Of a stretch of DNA of 64,000 nt, positions 10,701 through 19,856 are shown piece after piece (within the stretch, counting starts at the first letter, position 1; each line of letters opens with the position of its first letter). The notes below the pieces were generated by a model. The model was not told the origin of the DNA. It saw only the letters and a list, made by a program, of their open reading frames with translations, and did no database searches. The stretch comes from Phoronis australis (Eukaryota > Phoronida > Phoronidae), in NCBI GenBank assembly GCA_002633005.1, contig NMRA01000120.1, positions 432,423-496,422 on the forward strand. Reading direction: 5' to 3'. The translations under genes were made by a program, and so were the position numbers.

Positions 10701-13700
10701 TTTTATATCTGTGTTGCAACTCTTCACGCATCAGTAAACTTAAAATGCCGTCCTGGACACTCGAATCTCCATGTATTTACCCACAATGCGGCAATATCTG
10801 TCAAGCATTTGTGTTGCCCTACAGTTTTCTTCCCATTGGAGTTCCACATGTTGTTTGTTGCTAGTGTTTTCCAGGGCTTGGAATTTTCCGNTTGGAGCGC
10901 TAGTGTTTCGACCGGTAACCATTGCGGCGAATGGTAAAATGGCGGAGTGAACTCTCCTATACTCGTACACTCCTTGATTAGAGGTTTTGAATGGAATTAA
11001 CACTTATTTCACGAGTAGTAATGAGTGTGTAAGGTGCAAGTTTAATTGCTGGTGATAGGGGGGTTCACCCATCCACAGCTCTTTAACTATTTGAGTGGCT
11101 TGGAAGAGCGGCACAAACTTAAAAGCTGTAGTAAGGAACTTAGCCCCTTAGGCTACTTACCCCACAAAATCAGTTCCGAATTTTCTCTGATGATGATAGA
11201 ATTTTACGACTACTTATGAGCCAAGAGGAACAAATGAAGAGCAATTTATCTCGTCTCTTTTAATTTTTTTATATCTGTGTTGCAACTCTTCACGCATCAG
11301 TAAACTTAAAATGCCGTCCTGGACACTCGAATCTCCATGTATTTACCCACAATGTGGCAATATCTGTCAAGCATTTGTGTTGCCCTACAGTTTTCTTCCC
11401 ATTGGAGTTCCACATGTTGTTTGTTGCTAGTGTTTTCCAGGGCTTGGAATTTTCCGCGGAAACGCGGATTTCCGCTTTTTTCAAATGTTCTGTCCGCGCA
11501 TTTTATTATATTTCCGCGTAAAAAATGTGATTTGATATAAAATTTCCGAGGCAAATTCGTTTCTTACCTCGGCGTTGCCGATGACGTTCACCTCGAAAAG
11601 CGGAAGTTGCTCTTTATGTTTTGGAGGAACGTAAATTGTCAACATTGCCGGGGCATCTGTGATAGCGTGATGGGATTTTCAATGGCGACTCGTGTGATTG
11701 TAAGCCGCGGTGACAAATACTACGGCTCTGCAACCAAAAATGGGTGGGAGTGGAGGAGTGGATGGACGAGATAAAAAGACGCAGACGCATGCTACTGTTG
11801 GTGGTAACGTGTTTTTTTTTTTTCCCTTCCGATGCTCGTCGGCGAAAGGTTCACATCGACTATATGTCAAGGCTGGGTAGCGCGCATGTTTTGGGCCGTA
11901 AAAGTTTCCGCGTTTTTGTCATTGGTCATTCCAAGCCCTGGTTTTCTTTGCAAGTTTTTCTCGGCTACATTACCCTATTCTACCTTCAAATGCTAATGAA
12001 GCATTACTGTTGTGCTGTGGGTTGCGACTACAGCTGGAGTAAGTTGGATAAACCTGACACCCGTGGACGCAGGTTCTTAATTTCTTTACCTTCCAGATAT
12101 CAATCAAAAACAAGAAAATACGGAGTTAGTGGATAACACAAGTTTGTCAGGTTAATTTCGAACCCAACAGAATCCCCTTTCTTGAAGATATTCTTTCAAT
12201 TCCGATACTTCAGAATGGTTGAAATCGGTAATATACACCTCAATGGTTTTCAACATGACCTGTGAAAATTTGCCTGATATTCCGAAATGAGGCATGTCCT
12301 TTCTTACCTCCGCAACATAGGAGAGTTCTACTGCTATGTAATAGGGGGCAGCCCTAGTGGTACACTGGCAATTGAATCTAAAAGAACGGCAACAGGCCAA
12401 CACTACAAATGCACGGCACTCTGGGTAAATACGGGGGCTGTAACAGAGAGGACACTATGGTACTCCGAAAAGTCATTAATTCGGCTGCTTCCATTCTGTA
12501 GTAAATTATCTTACAATTCCAACTGCAAGGTTATGATAGTAAGGAAATTTTAAGGTCTTGTTTTACTTTGAGCATATAACATGCTGTATTTAGACAAGTG
12601 TCAAAAACAGCACAAAGTTGATGCAAATGATCGCTCCACAAATTCAGCTACAGAATAACAGAATATTGACATTTTTGTAGCTGCACTGGTAAGCTATTCG
12701 AAGGTAGAGTGTTGGATGTAACTAGTAGTGCTCTTGTTAATTCTGCATGTATGCCGGGCCCTTGGGCGAAATTGTATTGTATTGACTGTGTTATTCTAGT
12801 ATTCGCTTATAGTATTCTTCTTTTTGCCAGCATTATTGACGCCCCCTACCCGGAGGTGACCACACACAAGTTCACTGACCAACCCAAGTCACATTCGGAA
12901 ATGTTCAACATGGCCGACGGATTTATCAGACGACTCATCAAATTTACGAAAACCATAGAAGAATTCCGCATGCTGACACAAGAGGACCAGATCGCATTAC
13001 TCAAGGTACGGTACACGCCAAAAGTATTTAGATGAAAAGTGACCTGCAGTGCCTCCTCATGGCGGCTGGGTGGACACCACATTCACCATCAGAGTAGCCC
13101 CCTCTCTTGACCAGTGACTAAACCATTCTCTAATTACAATTTTTTACCCTAATAGTTATTAACAGTTATTTTTACTGTTAGCAAAATGAGCTGGGAAAAC
13201 GTTATTTGGCTCGATTGCTTTTAGCTTGTACTGTTTTCGAACAGTGGCCAGGTTTCAAAAGAAGCCAGTCTCTAATAGAACCCAGAAGATGGAGTGCATT
13301 GAACTCAGTACTCACCTAGTTTGTCATTTTGTTTGGTTGCCATAGCAACTAACATGAGAAGGATGTGAAAGACACATAATGACGTCCGAATGTCATTATT
13401 TAATTCCAGGTTTGGATCATTTCTGAAGTTAATAAACGCTAATAACCTTTCGTTAAAAGCATTACATTTGCGTGTCTTATGGTGACTAAGTTAGCATGGA
13501 TACATTTCAATCTAACAGTTGTGTAACTCACAAATACCTTGTTCTTGGCAATTATCTGAAGACAAAGCTCAATATTGACTAGCGTATAGTTGACTAACTA
13601 ATAGTTGACTGTAATAGCTTTAATTGTAGATAACTTAAAACCTGAGCTACTTAAGTAGTGCCAATGTGACCACTGTTAGTTAGTTCTTTAATAAGTACTT

Positions 13701-16700
13701 CTGTAGAGCGCAATATGACATACAAGGGAAATTTTATTTTTTCATTCATATTCATTGCAACATTTGCAGCACCAAATTACTGCTTCACCGTGCTCTAGTT
13801 TTTCACTACAAGTATCACCAAACAATGTTTTGAAAAATTGTTGGCAGTCACAATGCTTGACAAATGAAAATGGACAATTCCAGCGATTATTTTTGTCCAA
13901 AATAAACAAGATTTTACTGTAACAATGATTTGTTAGTTCTTCCAAAGCCCAGATATTATGTAGAAGTAGCGGAATACTATTTATTATTTATTATTATATA
14001 TTATTTAGAAGTAGACAGCGCGGTTATGCAGGATCCCAAAACGATTTCAAATTGGGATAACTTTGGAGTGTCAAACCTCAGAAATTTCTAGTTGGTTTCG
14101 CTTGAAACTTTGGAGTGTCATACCTCAGAAATTTCTTGTAGGTTTCACTTGAAACTTTGGAGTGTCATACCTCAGAAATTTCTCGTTGGTTTCACTTGAA
14201 AGTTTCGGGTACTTTGGTTTATACTCTGTTCCCCAAAATATTTTTGGGAATTATTTTAAACTCCACTAACAATCTTTGTGAGAAAACTCAAAAGTTGCGT
14301 AAAAGATGCATGGAAATGTGAATCAGAAAACTGTGACCGCATTTTTGGAGATTTTATCTTCCATATTTACATCAAATGAAATTTGACATGTTTCTGTTAC
14401 TGTTGGTTTGTTATCAGTAAACCTTTTTTGCAAAGTTTTACTAACAGGACTAGGTCATATGACCTAATTAATGACAAATTGGTAATAATTGAAAAATCAA
14501 ATTCTACGGACTTTCCACTTTCAGAAAGCATGTACTTTTGCCCTGCCAGTTAAAATCAATAGTTTTGTAGTCATTTGGGAAAGTACAAACCAAGTCTTGT
14601 TGACAAGGTCGTTGATAACGACCTCAACCGAGATGTCAACATTGAAAACAGCACAGAACTAATTACCTCCGTTCACCACGCTAATAAAGCTAATAACGCT
14701 AATAACGACCTGCTAACGCTGGCATCTTCTAGGAGACTGTCGAAAGAGGCTATGGCTATAAGATCGTATCGACACCTTTATTTCTTTAAGTGATCCAATT
14801 CATAAGTTAGTGTTTTGACATCGGTGTGCGTCTGAGCATGGGAACATTAAGTGGCGACTTGTTTCAGTAAAAATAGGCATTTTCTGTGTCAAATGCGTGT
14901 TGATTGCATTCCTGGGCTCGGTAGTTCCATCTCTAAAATTTGCTGAAACGTGTTCTATCAAGGGTCCTAACTCCTTTTCTTAACATCTTTGTAGGACAAT
15001 ACTTATAAGCTGCAATTGGACCTTACAGCAAACATGTAAAGGTCAAGTTCCTTGGTACTCCAGGAAATAGTTACTGGCAGTGATAAGTCCTGATCCATTG
15101 CTTATAACCAGATAATCTGCAATTGACATTTGTATGTTGCTTTTACAAACTATGATTATTTTTTTGAAATCTGCTTGCAAAAATATTTATCCTGAGTGAA
15201 CTGTTAAAGTTTGAGAAAAAACTGTCAACGTTTCAATTTTCCATATTAAGTGAATTGTAAATGTTTTTAACCTTGAAAGTGCTTCGGTTAAGATTTGAAC
15301 ATTCGACACCTGAACAGGGGCAAAATGCAGCTTTGAAGTGACTACATAATATGGTGTTCTGTCCAAAAAAATGAACTTTTAATTATATCTCTTACTCCTA
15401 TAAAACTGGTTTCAGCTTTTTCCTTACTCAGATGAGAAGTGATTTCATGGTTTGCAAAGACGTGACAGTTTGTTATTTGTTGAGACAGTAAGGGACTTTG
15501 TATAGTGACACCGCATGATAAGACGATTTGTAGATCGTCATCTCAAATAGCCAATACTTGGTTCTTAAACAGAGCTGAAGATCCACTAGAGAGCTTTTCA
15601 CCACTTGGGGAAATGCATATAAACCAAAAGTATAGGAGAGAAATTCTTGTTCAGTGTGTTAGTACTTACAAAATCAAATTCCCTTGACATATGTGGAAAA
15701 CTGCAAATGGTCTTAGTGGTTTTATTTTGCCTCTTTTTACCTTCTCTAACTGCAACGAATCAAATCATCTGCCATCTTCTATCCTTAGTTGTTTACCTAA
15801 TGACGTCATGTAGTTACGCAAATGCCAGCCAATGAGCCCAGTGAATGCTTCAATTCACGAGTTCACCGGTCGGTTAAAAAATACAAATGACTGAGTGTCA
15901 AGTGAATAGTAAAAAGTCGAATCTTTTTTTAGATAACTTCTTTCAAAGGGGTTGATTTTTGTGCAGTTATATTCGCCGTATTAATTCTGGAGATAAATGT
16001 GTTCACACGATCTCAGTTTCGACGTGTGCAGGTTAATATTTGATGTGCAATTGGAATATGATATGTATGGCACGGGATTCTAAACTCTCACTGTACGAAC
16101 TTCCAACCCTATTGCTTTAAGGGTTGGTTTACCGATTACGTCTCAAACAACAACTGTCAGTTCTTCTGAACCCTGAATTAATCTTCAATTTGACAAAGGA
16201 ACAATTTGAGATCAGAACGGTAAGTGGTCTAAATCAAAAGCTGTGAAGTTTTCTGATGGAAGGTGGCTTTACAGTCACTTGAAGTAGCAGTATAGTGAAC
16301 ATGGAAAAATTAAAAGCTTGTCATTTATTTTTTGTTTGAATTCATAGGAGTTTTACTCTTGAAATCACCATTTACCTCTTTTTGACAAGTGACAAAATTG
16401 TCAGCATCATTGAACCTTCCTTTATAGTACTGCACATCACAATCATGAATTCAATATCCCAAAAACAAGAAAATAGACAAAGGCATAAGTTTCTTAGCTC
16501 CACAGATATGAGCATGATGTATGATCGTACCTGGCGCCAGTGTGTCATGTCCACCAACATTTTGCGATTTTCGTGTACAAACTTGAGCCATATCCGTGCT
16601 TCTCCGATGTCCTGTGTGTTGGTGACATTTTTTGATGCTGTAGATAATTAGTCTAATTAAAAGAAATGTTATGCAATTTTAGTGACTAGTGTATAATTAA

Positions 16701-18628
16701 TCAAACATATTGGTTGTTTACCAAAATTTGTAACCTCCTAGGAGTTCATGGGAAGTGATTCACCGCATGTCTGTTACCAGTTGTGGGATGTTTATAATAA
16801 CAATTGTGCCTTGTTTTGCAAGTTGTGTAACTTAAAGTCTTTGAAAACCTGTCAGCTTTGGGATGAGGCATTTCCGACAACAACAATAATCTGTTATTTG
16901 TCCATCGGAATTACTCAACTCTTGATTGTCCTGCACCATAATTGGTAATGACTTGGGTTCATTGCTGGAGTCCAGCAGATTGATTCACAGAATTGGTTTG
17001 GAACCAGCGACCTTGTTCAGAGAATTGTTTTGGAACTAGATGTAGCATTTAGAGGAAGTTTTGTGAGTTTTCATGTTTTGAGTTATCTCGCCCACCTTTC
17101 TTGTGTTCAGTATAAATATTCTGTTAGCTACTCTAGAATTCATATTGCTTGGAGAGAGGCTGCTGCTTGCTTCAAAAATATCACAGATACCCAGCGTTGG
17201 TAAGAGACAACTTTGTTTCTTGATGTTTTACTATAAACTTTGACTTTAGAAACAACTATTCTCAGTTCTTTGATTATTTGATTAACTCATAGAAAGTGTT
17301 GTAATAGAAATTGTTGTAACTACAAGTTTCTGCTAACTATTGTTTGTCAAATTGTGAGTTGATATAATATTATTAGATATGCAATTTTCTGTATTTTAGT
17401 ATGATGTATTTGGTACTTCAATTTGTATTAGATATTGCATTATCTTTATTAATTGTTTCAGGTTTAACCGTATCGTGAATCGTAAATCGTTCACCGTATT
17501 GAAAATCGTATCTTACCGTATCGTAAGATAGTAGATCGTATCGTATCTTATCGTATCATATCATAAATAAAGTTTTATGAGCCAATGTTACGGTATTATT
17601 ATTATACGTGTGTAAACCGCTGGGTCAACAACAACAACAACAAGAGAGACATCTAATGTGCGTGCGACTGTACGCTACATTATACTGTGAATAAGTGAAA
17701 AGAGCTGCAGTGTGATCAAATACTAAATGGTCACAACCACCACAAACACTACACCTCGACATTCCTCATAATACTATAAAACACAAGAAAACCAGTAGAA
17801 AGTATGACGAATTTTCACTCTAAACATAATGGAGAATGACTAATGCTGTGCATGATTGGTTGTCTACATGGTATGTGTCAGCCAATAAATGCTGTAGTTG
17901 ATCTAATTGATACATGGTCAGATAGTGTTTGCAAGCGTTCTAATTTGACAGCTGATCCACTGTTGAGGTTGTTTTTGATGTTTTTGATATGAGGTTGGTG
18001 ATGTTAAGCACTTTAATGCTTGTCTTTGATTTCCAGGTCATGTGATCTGTAGTTCTGCAACAGATGGTCACATAATCGCTGTGATTCAACGGCGTGTTCA
18101 TTTGTAGTTCGCATGATCGCTGTGACTCAGTGGTGTATTCATTTGTTACAGGGTGGTATCATGGAGATCCTGGCACTGAGATCAGCGCTCAGCTTCGACA
18201 AGAACGCCATGGGCTACCGATACAAGGACAAGGAGGGCGCGCACAACCTGAAGATATCTCTGATCCAACAGGCGTCTGGCCAGGAACACTACCAGAACCA
18301 CGTGCGATTCGTCACATCGCTCAACGCTCTCGCCAAGTGGGACAGGGTCACCATGATATTATTATTTGTCATTGAACTCTTCTCGCCGGACCGGCTAAAC
18401 GTGCAGCGCAAGGACATCGTCACGTTTGTGCAAGAGAAATTCTCGGACCTTTTAAAAACGTACCTGGAGCACCAGTACCCCGTGAAGGAGGCGAGGGTGC
18501 TTTACCCCAAGTTGTTGTTGAAATTAACGGACGTCAGGAACTTGGGCGAAGGCACGTCGCGCCTGGCTGAACGCCTCAACAGTGCCAGCTTGGAGCCTCT
18601 TTTGGCTGAGATCTTCAACTTGAAGTAA
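4657..18628 (+). CDS. Nuclear receptor, DAF-12/HR96 (NR1J)-like, six coding exons, 469 aa
   Basis: Joining 4657-4791, 6263-6427, 8694-8811, 9913-10252, 12831-13005 and 18152-18628 gives one open frame of 469 residues; every junction is GT-AG and all phases agree. Residues 68-123 hold two C4 zinc fingers: C68/C71/C85/C88 and C104/C110/C120/C123. The P-box is CESCKAFF, not the usual CEGCKGFF, and is followed by the C-terminal extension [10 protein letters not shown]. Both traits are known from DAF-12, NHR-8 and HR96. A basic stretch REPRRRKK (52-59) could be a nuclear localisation signal, and VKQE at 12-15 fits the SUMO consensus. The hinge (about 140-225) is rich in Gln, His and Ser. The ligand-binding domain carries the helix 3-5 signature across the last junction and ends with the AF-2 helix PLLAEIF. 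The expected role is a nuclear, ligand-regulated transcription factor, perhaps sensing sterols or xenobiotics. The receptor family is certain, the subgroup likely, the ligand unknown. Non-coding 5' exons probably lie upstream. Confidence 0.95.
4765..5178 (+). repeat. 138-bp tandem triplication copying an exon end and splice donor
   Basis: GACAGACCAAGCTTTTCAGA begins at 4765, 4903 and 5041, and a decayed fourth start is at 5179, giving three units of exactly 138 bp. Unit 1 includes the last 27 bases of receptor exon 1 and its GTGAGA donor; units 2 and 3 carry copies of both. Each unit also contains a hairpin of two 16-bp arms (GACCGACCTTATACAC, five-base loop, then its complement), perfect in unit 3 and with one mismatch or more in units 1 and 2. 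Confidence 0.95.
5459..6065 (+). pseudogene. Penelope-like element remnant, GIY-YIG endonuclease region
   Basis: The frame at 5459-5674 reads [20 protein letters not shown] followed by [10 protein letters not shown], the signature of the C-terminal GIY-YIG nuclease of Penelope-like retroelements. It stops after 71 codons. Further on, at about 5995-6050, another frame reads [14 protein letters not shown], resembling the end of the same domain. Between them are stops and frameshifts, so it is a dead 5'-truncated copy inside receptor intron 1. No reverse transcriptase part was seen. Confidence 0.75.
6263..6427 (+). CDS. NR exon 2: basic region and first zinc finger (residues 46-100)
   Basis: The acceptor ACTGTTTCAG lies before 6263 and the donor AAG|GTTGGT after 6427, both phase 0. 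The exon encodes a basic cluster and the complete first C4 finger with P-box [14 protein letters not shown]. The intron falls directly after the P-box helix, between the two fingers. Confidence 0.95.
6660..7810 (+). repeat. Divergent ~140-bp tandem array in receptor intron 2
   Basis: CTAGTGGCAATTTT or a close variant occurs at about 6806, 6941, 7104, 7244, 7381, 7529, 7669 and 7786. Between these, TATCTCCAAAAC, ATTTTCATAAAATTTTG and ACGACGATTTTC recur in the same order. Alternate units look more alike (e.g. 6840-6960 and 7265-7390), suggesting a ~280-bp higher-order unit. A lone GTGCCACCTAGTGG is also at about 20478. Confidence 0.8.
8694..8811 (+). CDS. NR exon 3: second zinc finger and C-terminal extension (residues 101-139)
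   Basis: The acceptor CTATTTCTAG lies before 8694; the donor ATACTGG|GTATGT leaves phase 1. It encodes the second finger with spacing C-x5-C-x9-C-x2-C, followed by [16 protein letters not shown]. The exon is bounded by in-frame stops if read through, so splicing on both sides is required. Confidence 0.95.
8831..9322. mobile_element. MITE-like element in receptor intron 3, ~490 bp
   Basis: It begins AAGGCCCTTTCACACTAAC and ends ACTATGG... AAAAGGCCTTT, an imperfect inverted pair. Internally GTTAACTTCG and CAGTATGAA recur several times in both orientations. The CCCTTTCACACT end is common among animal MITEs. Confidence 0.5.
9913..10252 (+). CDS. NR exon 4: hinge region (residues 140-253, first and last codons split)
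   Basis: The acceptor TTTATTTATAG lies before 9913. The leading AC completes the Asp codon begun by the G of the previous exon, giving [14 protein letters not shown]. The exon continues through a Gln/His tract (about 156-166), a Ser-rich stretch and an acidic segment, into the start of the ligand-binding domain. The donor ACCAG|GTATAT leaves phase 2. The low-complexity hinge is expected to be disordered. Confidence 0.92.
10406..11456 (+). repeat. 485-bp direct duplication flanking an N
   Basis: 10406-10890 and 10976-11456 are nearly identical: one 4-base indel near 10560 and a few substitutions such as GCGG versus GTGG near 10790. The first copy ends exactly at the N at 10891, and only 85 bases separate N from the second copy. 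Either a recent tandem duplication, or two alleles joined by the assembler. Confidence 0.9.
11437..11941. mobile_element. Short TIR element, 505 bp, receptor intron 4
   Basis: The ends are CCAGGGCTTGGAAT and ATTCCAAGCCCTGG, a perfect 14-bp inverted pair, followed inward by TTCCGCG-type sequence on both sides. The upstream duplicate copy breaks off at the N 20 bases into the same element (10871-10890). Confidence 0.75.
11990..12136 (+). pseudogene. THAP-like zinc finger fragment
   Basis: The frame reads [18 protein letters not shown], then [12 protein letters not shown]. The CAVGC start and following F-x-x-LP resemble the N-terminus of THAP domains (found in P-element-type transposases and cellular factors). 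The C-x2-H half and the AVPTIF-type end are missing; the frame closes at 12136. It may be a transposase 5' exon or a decayed copy. Confidence 0.35.
12831..13005 (+). CDS. NR exon 5: ligand-binding domain helices 1-5 (residues 253-311)
   Basis: The acceptor TTTTTGCCAG lies before 12831; the first base completes AGC (Ser253). The exon encodes [15 protein letters not shown] (helix 3) and [11 protein letters not shown] (helix 4/5), the canonical nuclear receptor signature. The donor CTCAAG|GTACGG is phase 0. Confidence 0.95.
14061..14201 (+). repeat. 47-bp tandem repeat, 3 copies
   Basis: CTTTGGAGTGTCATACCTCA begins at 14061, 14108 and 14155, each followed by GAAATTTCT and GGTTTCACTTGAAA. The units are nearly identical. 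Confidence 0.92.
17462..17572 (+). repeat. ATCGTA-type simple repeat, degenerate
   Basis: Repeated ATCGTA / ACCGTATCG / ATCGTATCTTA words over about 110 bp, sometimes inverted (TTACCGTATCGTAAG). No coding potential. Confidence 0.75.
18072..18150 (+). repeat. 41-bp tandem duplication over the last receptor acceptor
   Basis: ATAATCGCTGTGATTCA...TTCATTTGTAG (from 18072) and ATGATCGCTGTGACTCA...TTCATTTGTTACAG (from 18113) are two copies with period 41. The second gives the acceptor used in the model. The first ends TTTGTAG at 18107 and could act as a decoy; its use would add 44 bases and shift the frame. Confidence 0.85.
18152..18628 (+). CDS. NR terminal exon: rest of ligand-binding domain and AF-2 (residues 312-469, stop)
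   Basis: The acceptor TTTGTTACAG lies before 18152. Reading continues [14 protein letters not shown], the normal helix 5 sequence. The whole remainder of the domain is in one exon and ends [12 protein letters not shown]-stop, a typical helix 12 activation function. The GC-richer, C/G-third-position codon use stands out sharply from the surrounding AT-rich sequence. A 41-bp tandem duplication covers the 3' splice site (see 18072-18150). Confidence 0.96.
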   Translation, partial: GGIMEILALRSALSFDKNAMGYRYKDKEGAHNLKISLIQQASGQEHYQNHVRFVTSLNALAKWDRVTMILLFVIELFSPDRLNVQRKDIVTFVQEKFSDLLKTYLEHQYPVKEARVLYPKLLLKLTDVRNLGEGTSRLAERLNSASLEPLLAEIFNLK

Positions 18629-19850
18629 ATAACACTCTAGTATTAACCGCTGAAGGTGTTTGTCACCTGTTAATGATCAAACGAGACTCGTCTGTAAAAC
18701 TACAGGTTCTATGCTGGCTTGTGATATGTTGAAATTGGACAGCGATGAGTGTGAGCAGAAGTTGATCTTCGTGCGATGACAGATTAAAGAGCAGGGTTTC
18801 GTTAGATCGTAACGCAGAGTGGAAGGTAAACCTCAGGATGTAAAGTTGAGCCCAACCAGTGCTTTTGATGTGTGTTCTGTTCAACAGAGGGGTTACACTT
18901 CTGACAGACGTACAGAGGGTCTCTCTTACCACAGGAGCACATGGGTTTTAAATTAGGTTGTTGCCAGACTCGGATTGTATTCTTCTAGCCACCATGTACT
19001 CAGGGACCTAGGGTGTCAATTCACCTGTAAGCCTATTCTAACTACAGTTGGCCCGTCTGTTCAGCATACTTGACCTGTCATCATTGTTCGTTACCTGTGT
19101 GATAAACATATATGCAGGTGATGCTCACACTTTGTAACTGTTGGTCTTGTAACATAATGAAGTGTCTCCGTGCTATTACATAGATACCGAACGATAGCGG
19201 GACTGAATTGGAGGCTATGGAATGTGATCTAAGACTACAGGAAGTGATTCAGGTATTCATCAAACTCATGTTACAGGTGTAATGTTAAGTACACACGACT
19301 GTCTTGCCAAAATACAGGCGTCACCCGTGACTCGTTCCATGTAATTATTTCATATTTGGGCTCAGTGTGAAGTCAGTGCTACACAGTCTCGACTGTGCAA
19401 AATGATGGGAGCCAGAAAACAATGTGTGTTAGATTCTTGACTTATTATGTGACTGGCCCACTGGCGTTCCCTCATACATGATTATCTCAATATTTGATGG
19501 TCATTTAGCAAATGGTGACCTCCCCAGGCATGTGTTCGGTGGACACGAGAATCTCGCAAACAAGCAACATCTCGCAAAATCCTGCAAGTGGAAGGGAGTG
19601 TTTCTGCAAGTATGCTCAGTCGGGAGCTTATTAGCCTACTCTTGAAAAATGGTGACCAATTAAGTGATGATTGGTCGGTAAGGTTTGAATGTTGATTTAT
19701 GGGATAGAATTCACTGTTTCTGATCCGTAAGCGAAAATTTCTAACCACAAGTGCTTCATCAGTGTCTTAGGTCTATGGAATGCAGCCCTGGGGCACAGAA
19801 TTAGGCAAATTGTGAGTGTTCAACAAGAGCATGGTTATAGTAGTTTTCAA

Positions 19851-19856
19851 AATAAA
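19851..19856 (+). terminator. Candidate polyadenylation signal for the nuclear receptor
   Basis: AATAAA 1.2 kb after the stop at 18628. A weaker ATTAAA is nearer, at 18783. Neither can be chosen without transcript data. Between them I see no repeat family and no other gene. Confidence 0.35.

Larger units (their letters stand above)
13006..18151 (+). other. Receptor intron 5, 5.1 kb
   Basis: No embedded gene recognised. It contains the 47-bp repeat at 14061, an ATCGTA-rich tract at 17462-17572, a CAA microsatellite at about 17627-17643 and the duplicated splice region at 18072. A Cys-rich 67-codon minus-strand frame at 13742-13945 is not recognisable and is probably chance. Confidence 0.7.

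Noticed and set aside
11744-11989. Upstream extension of the THAP-like frame as coding
   Set aside because: The residues are compositionally odd and overlap the end of the 505-bp TIR element.
13742-13945. Cys-rich 67-codon minus frame as a small secreted protein
   Set aside because: No signal peptide, no matching splice sites, no recognisable cysteine framework.
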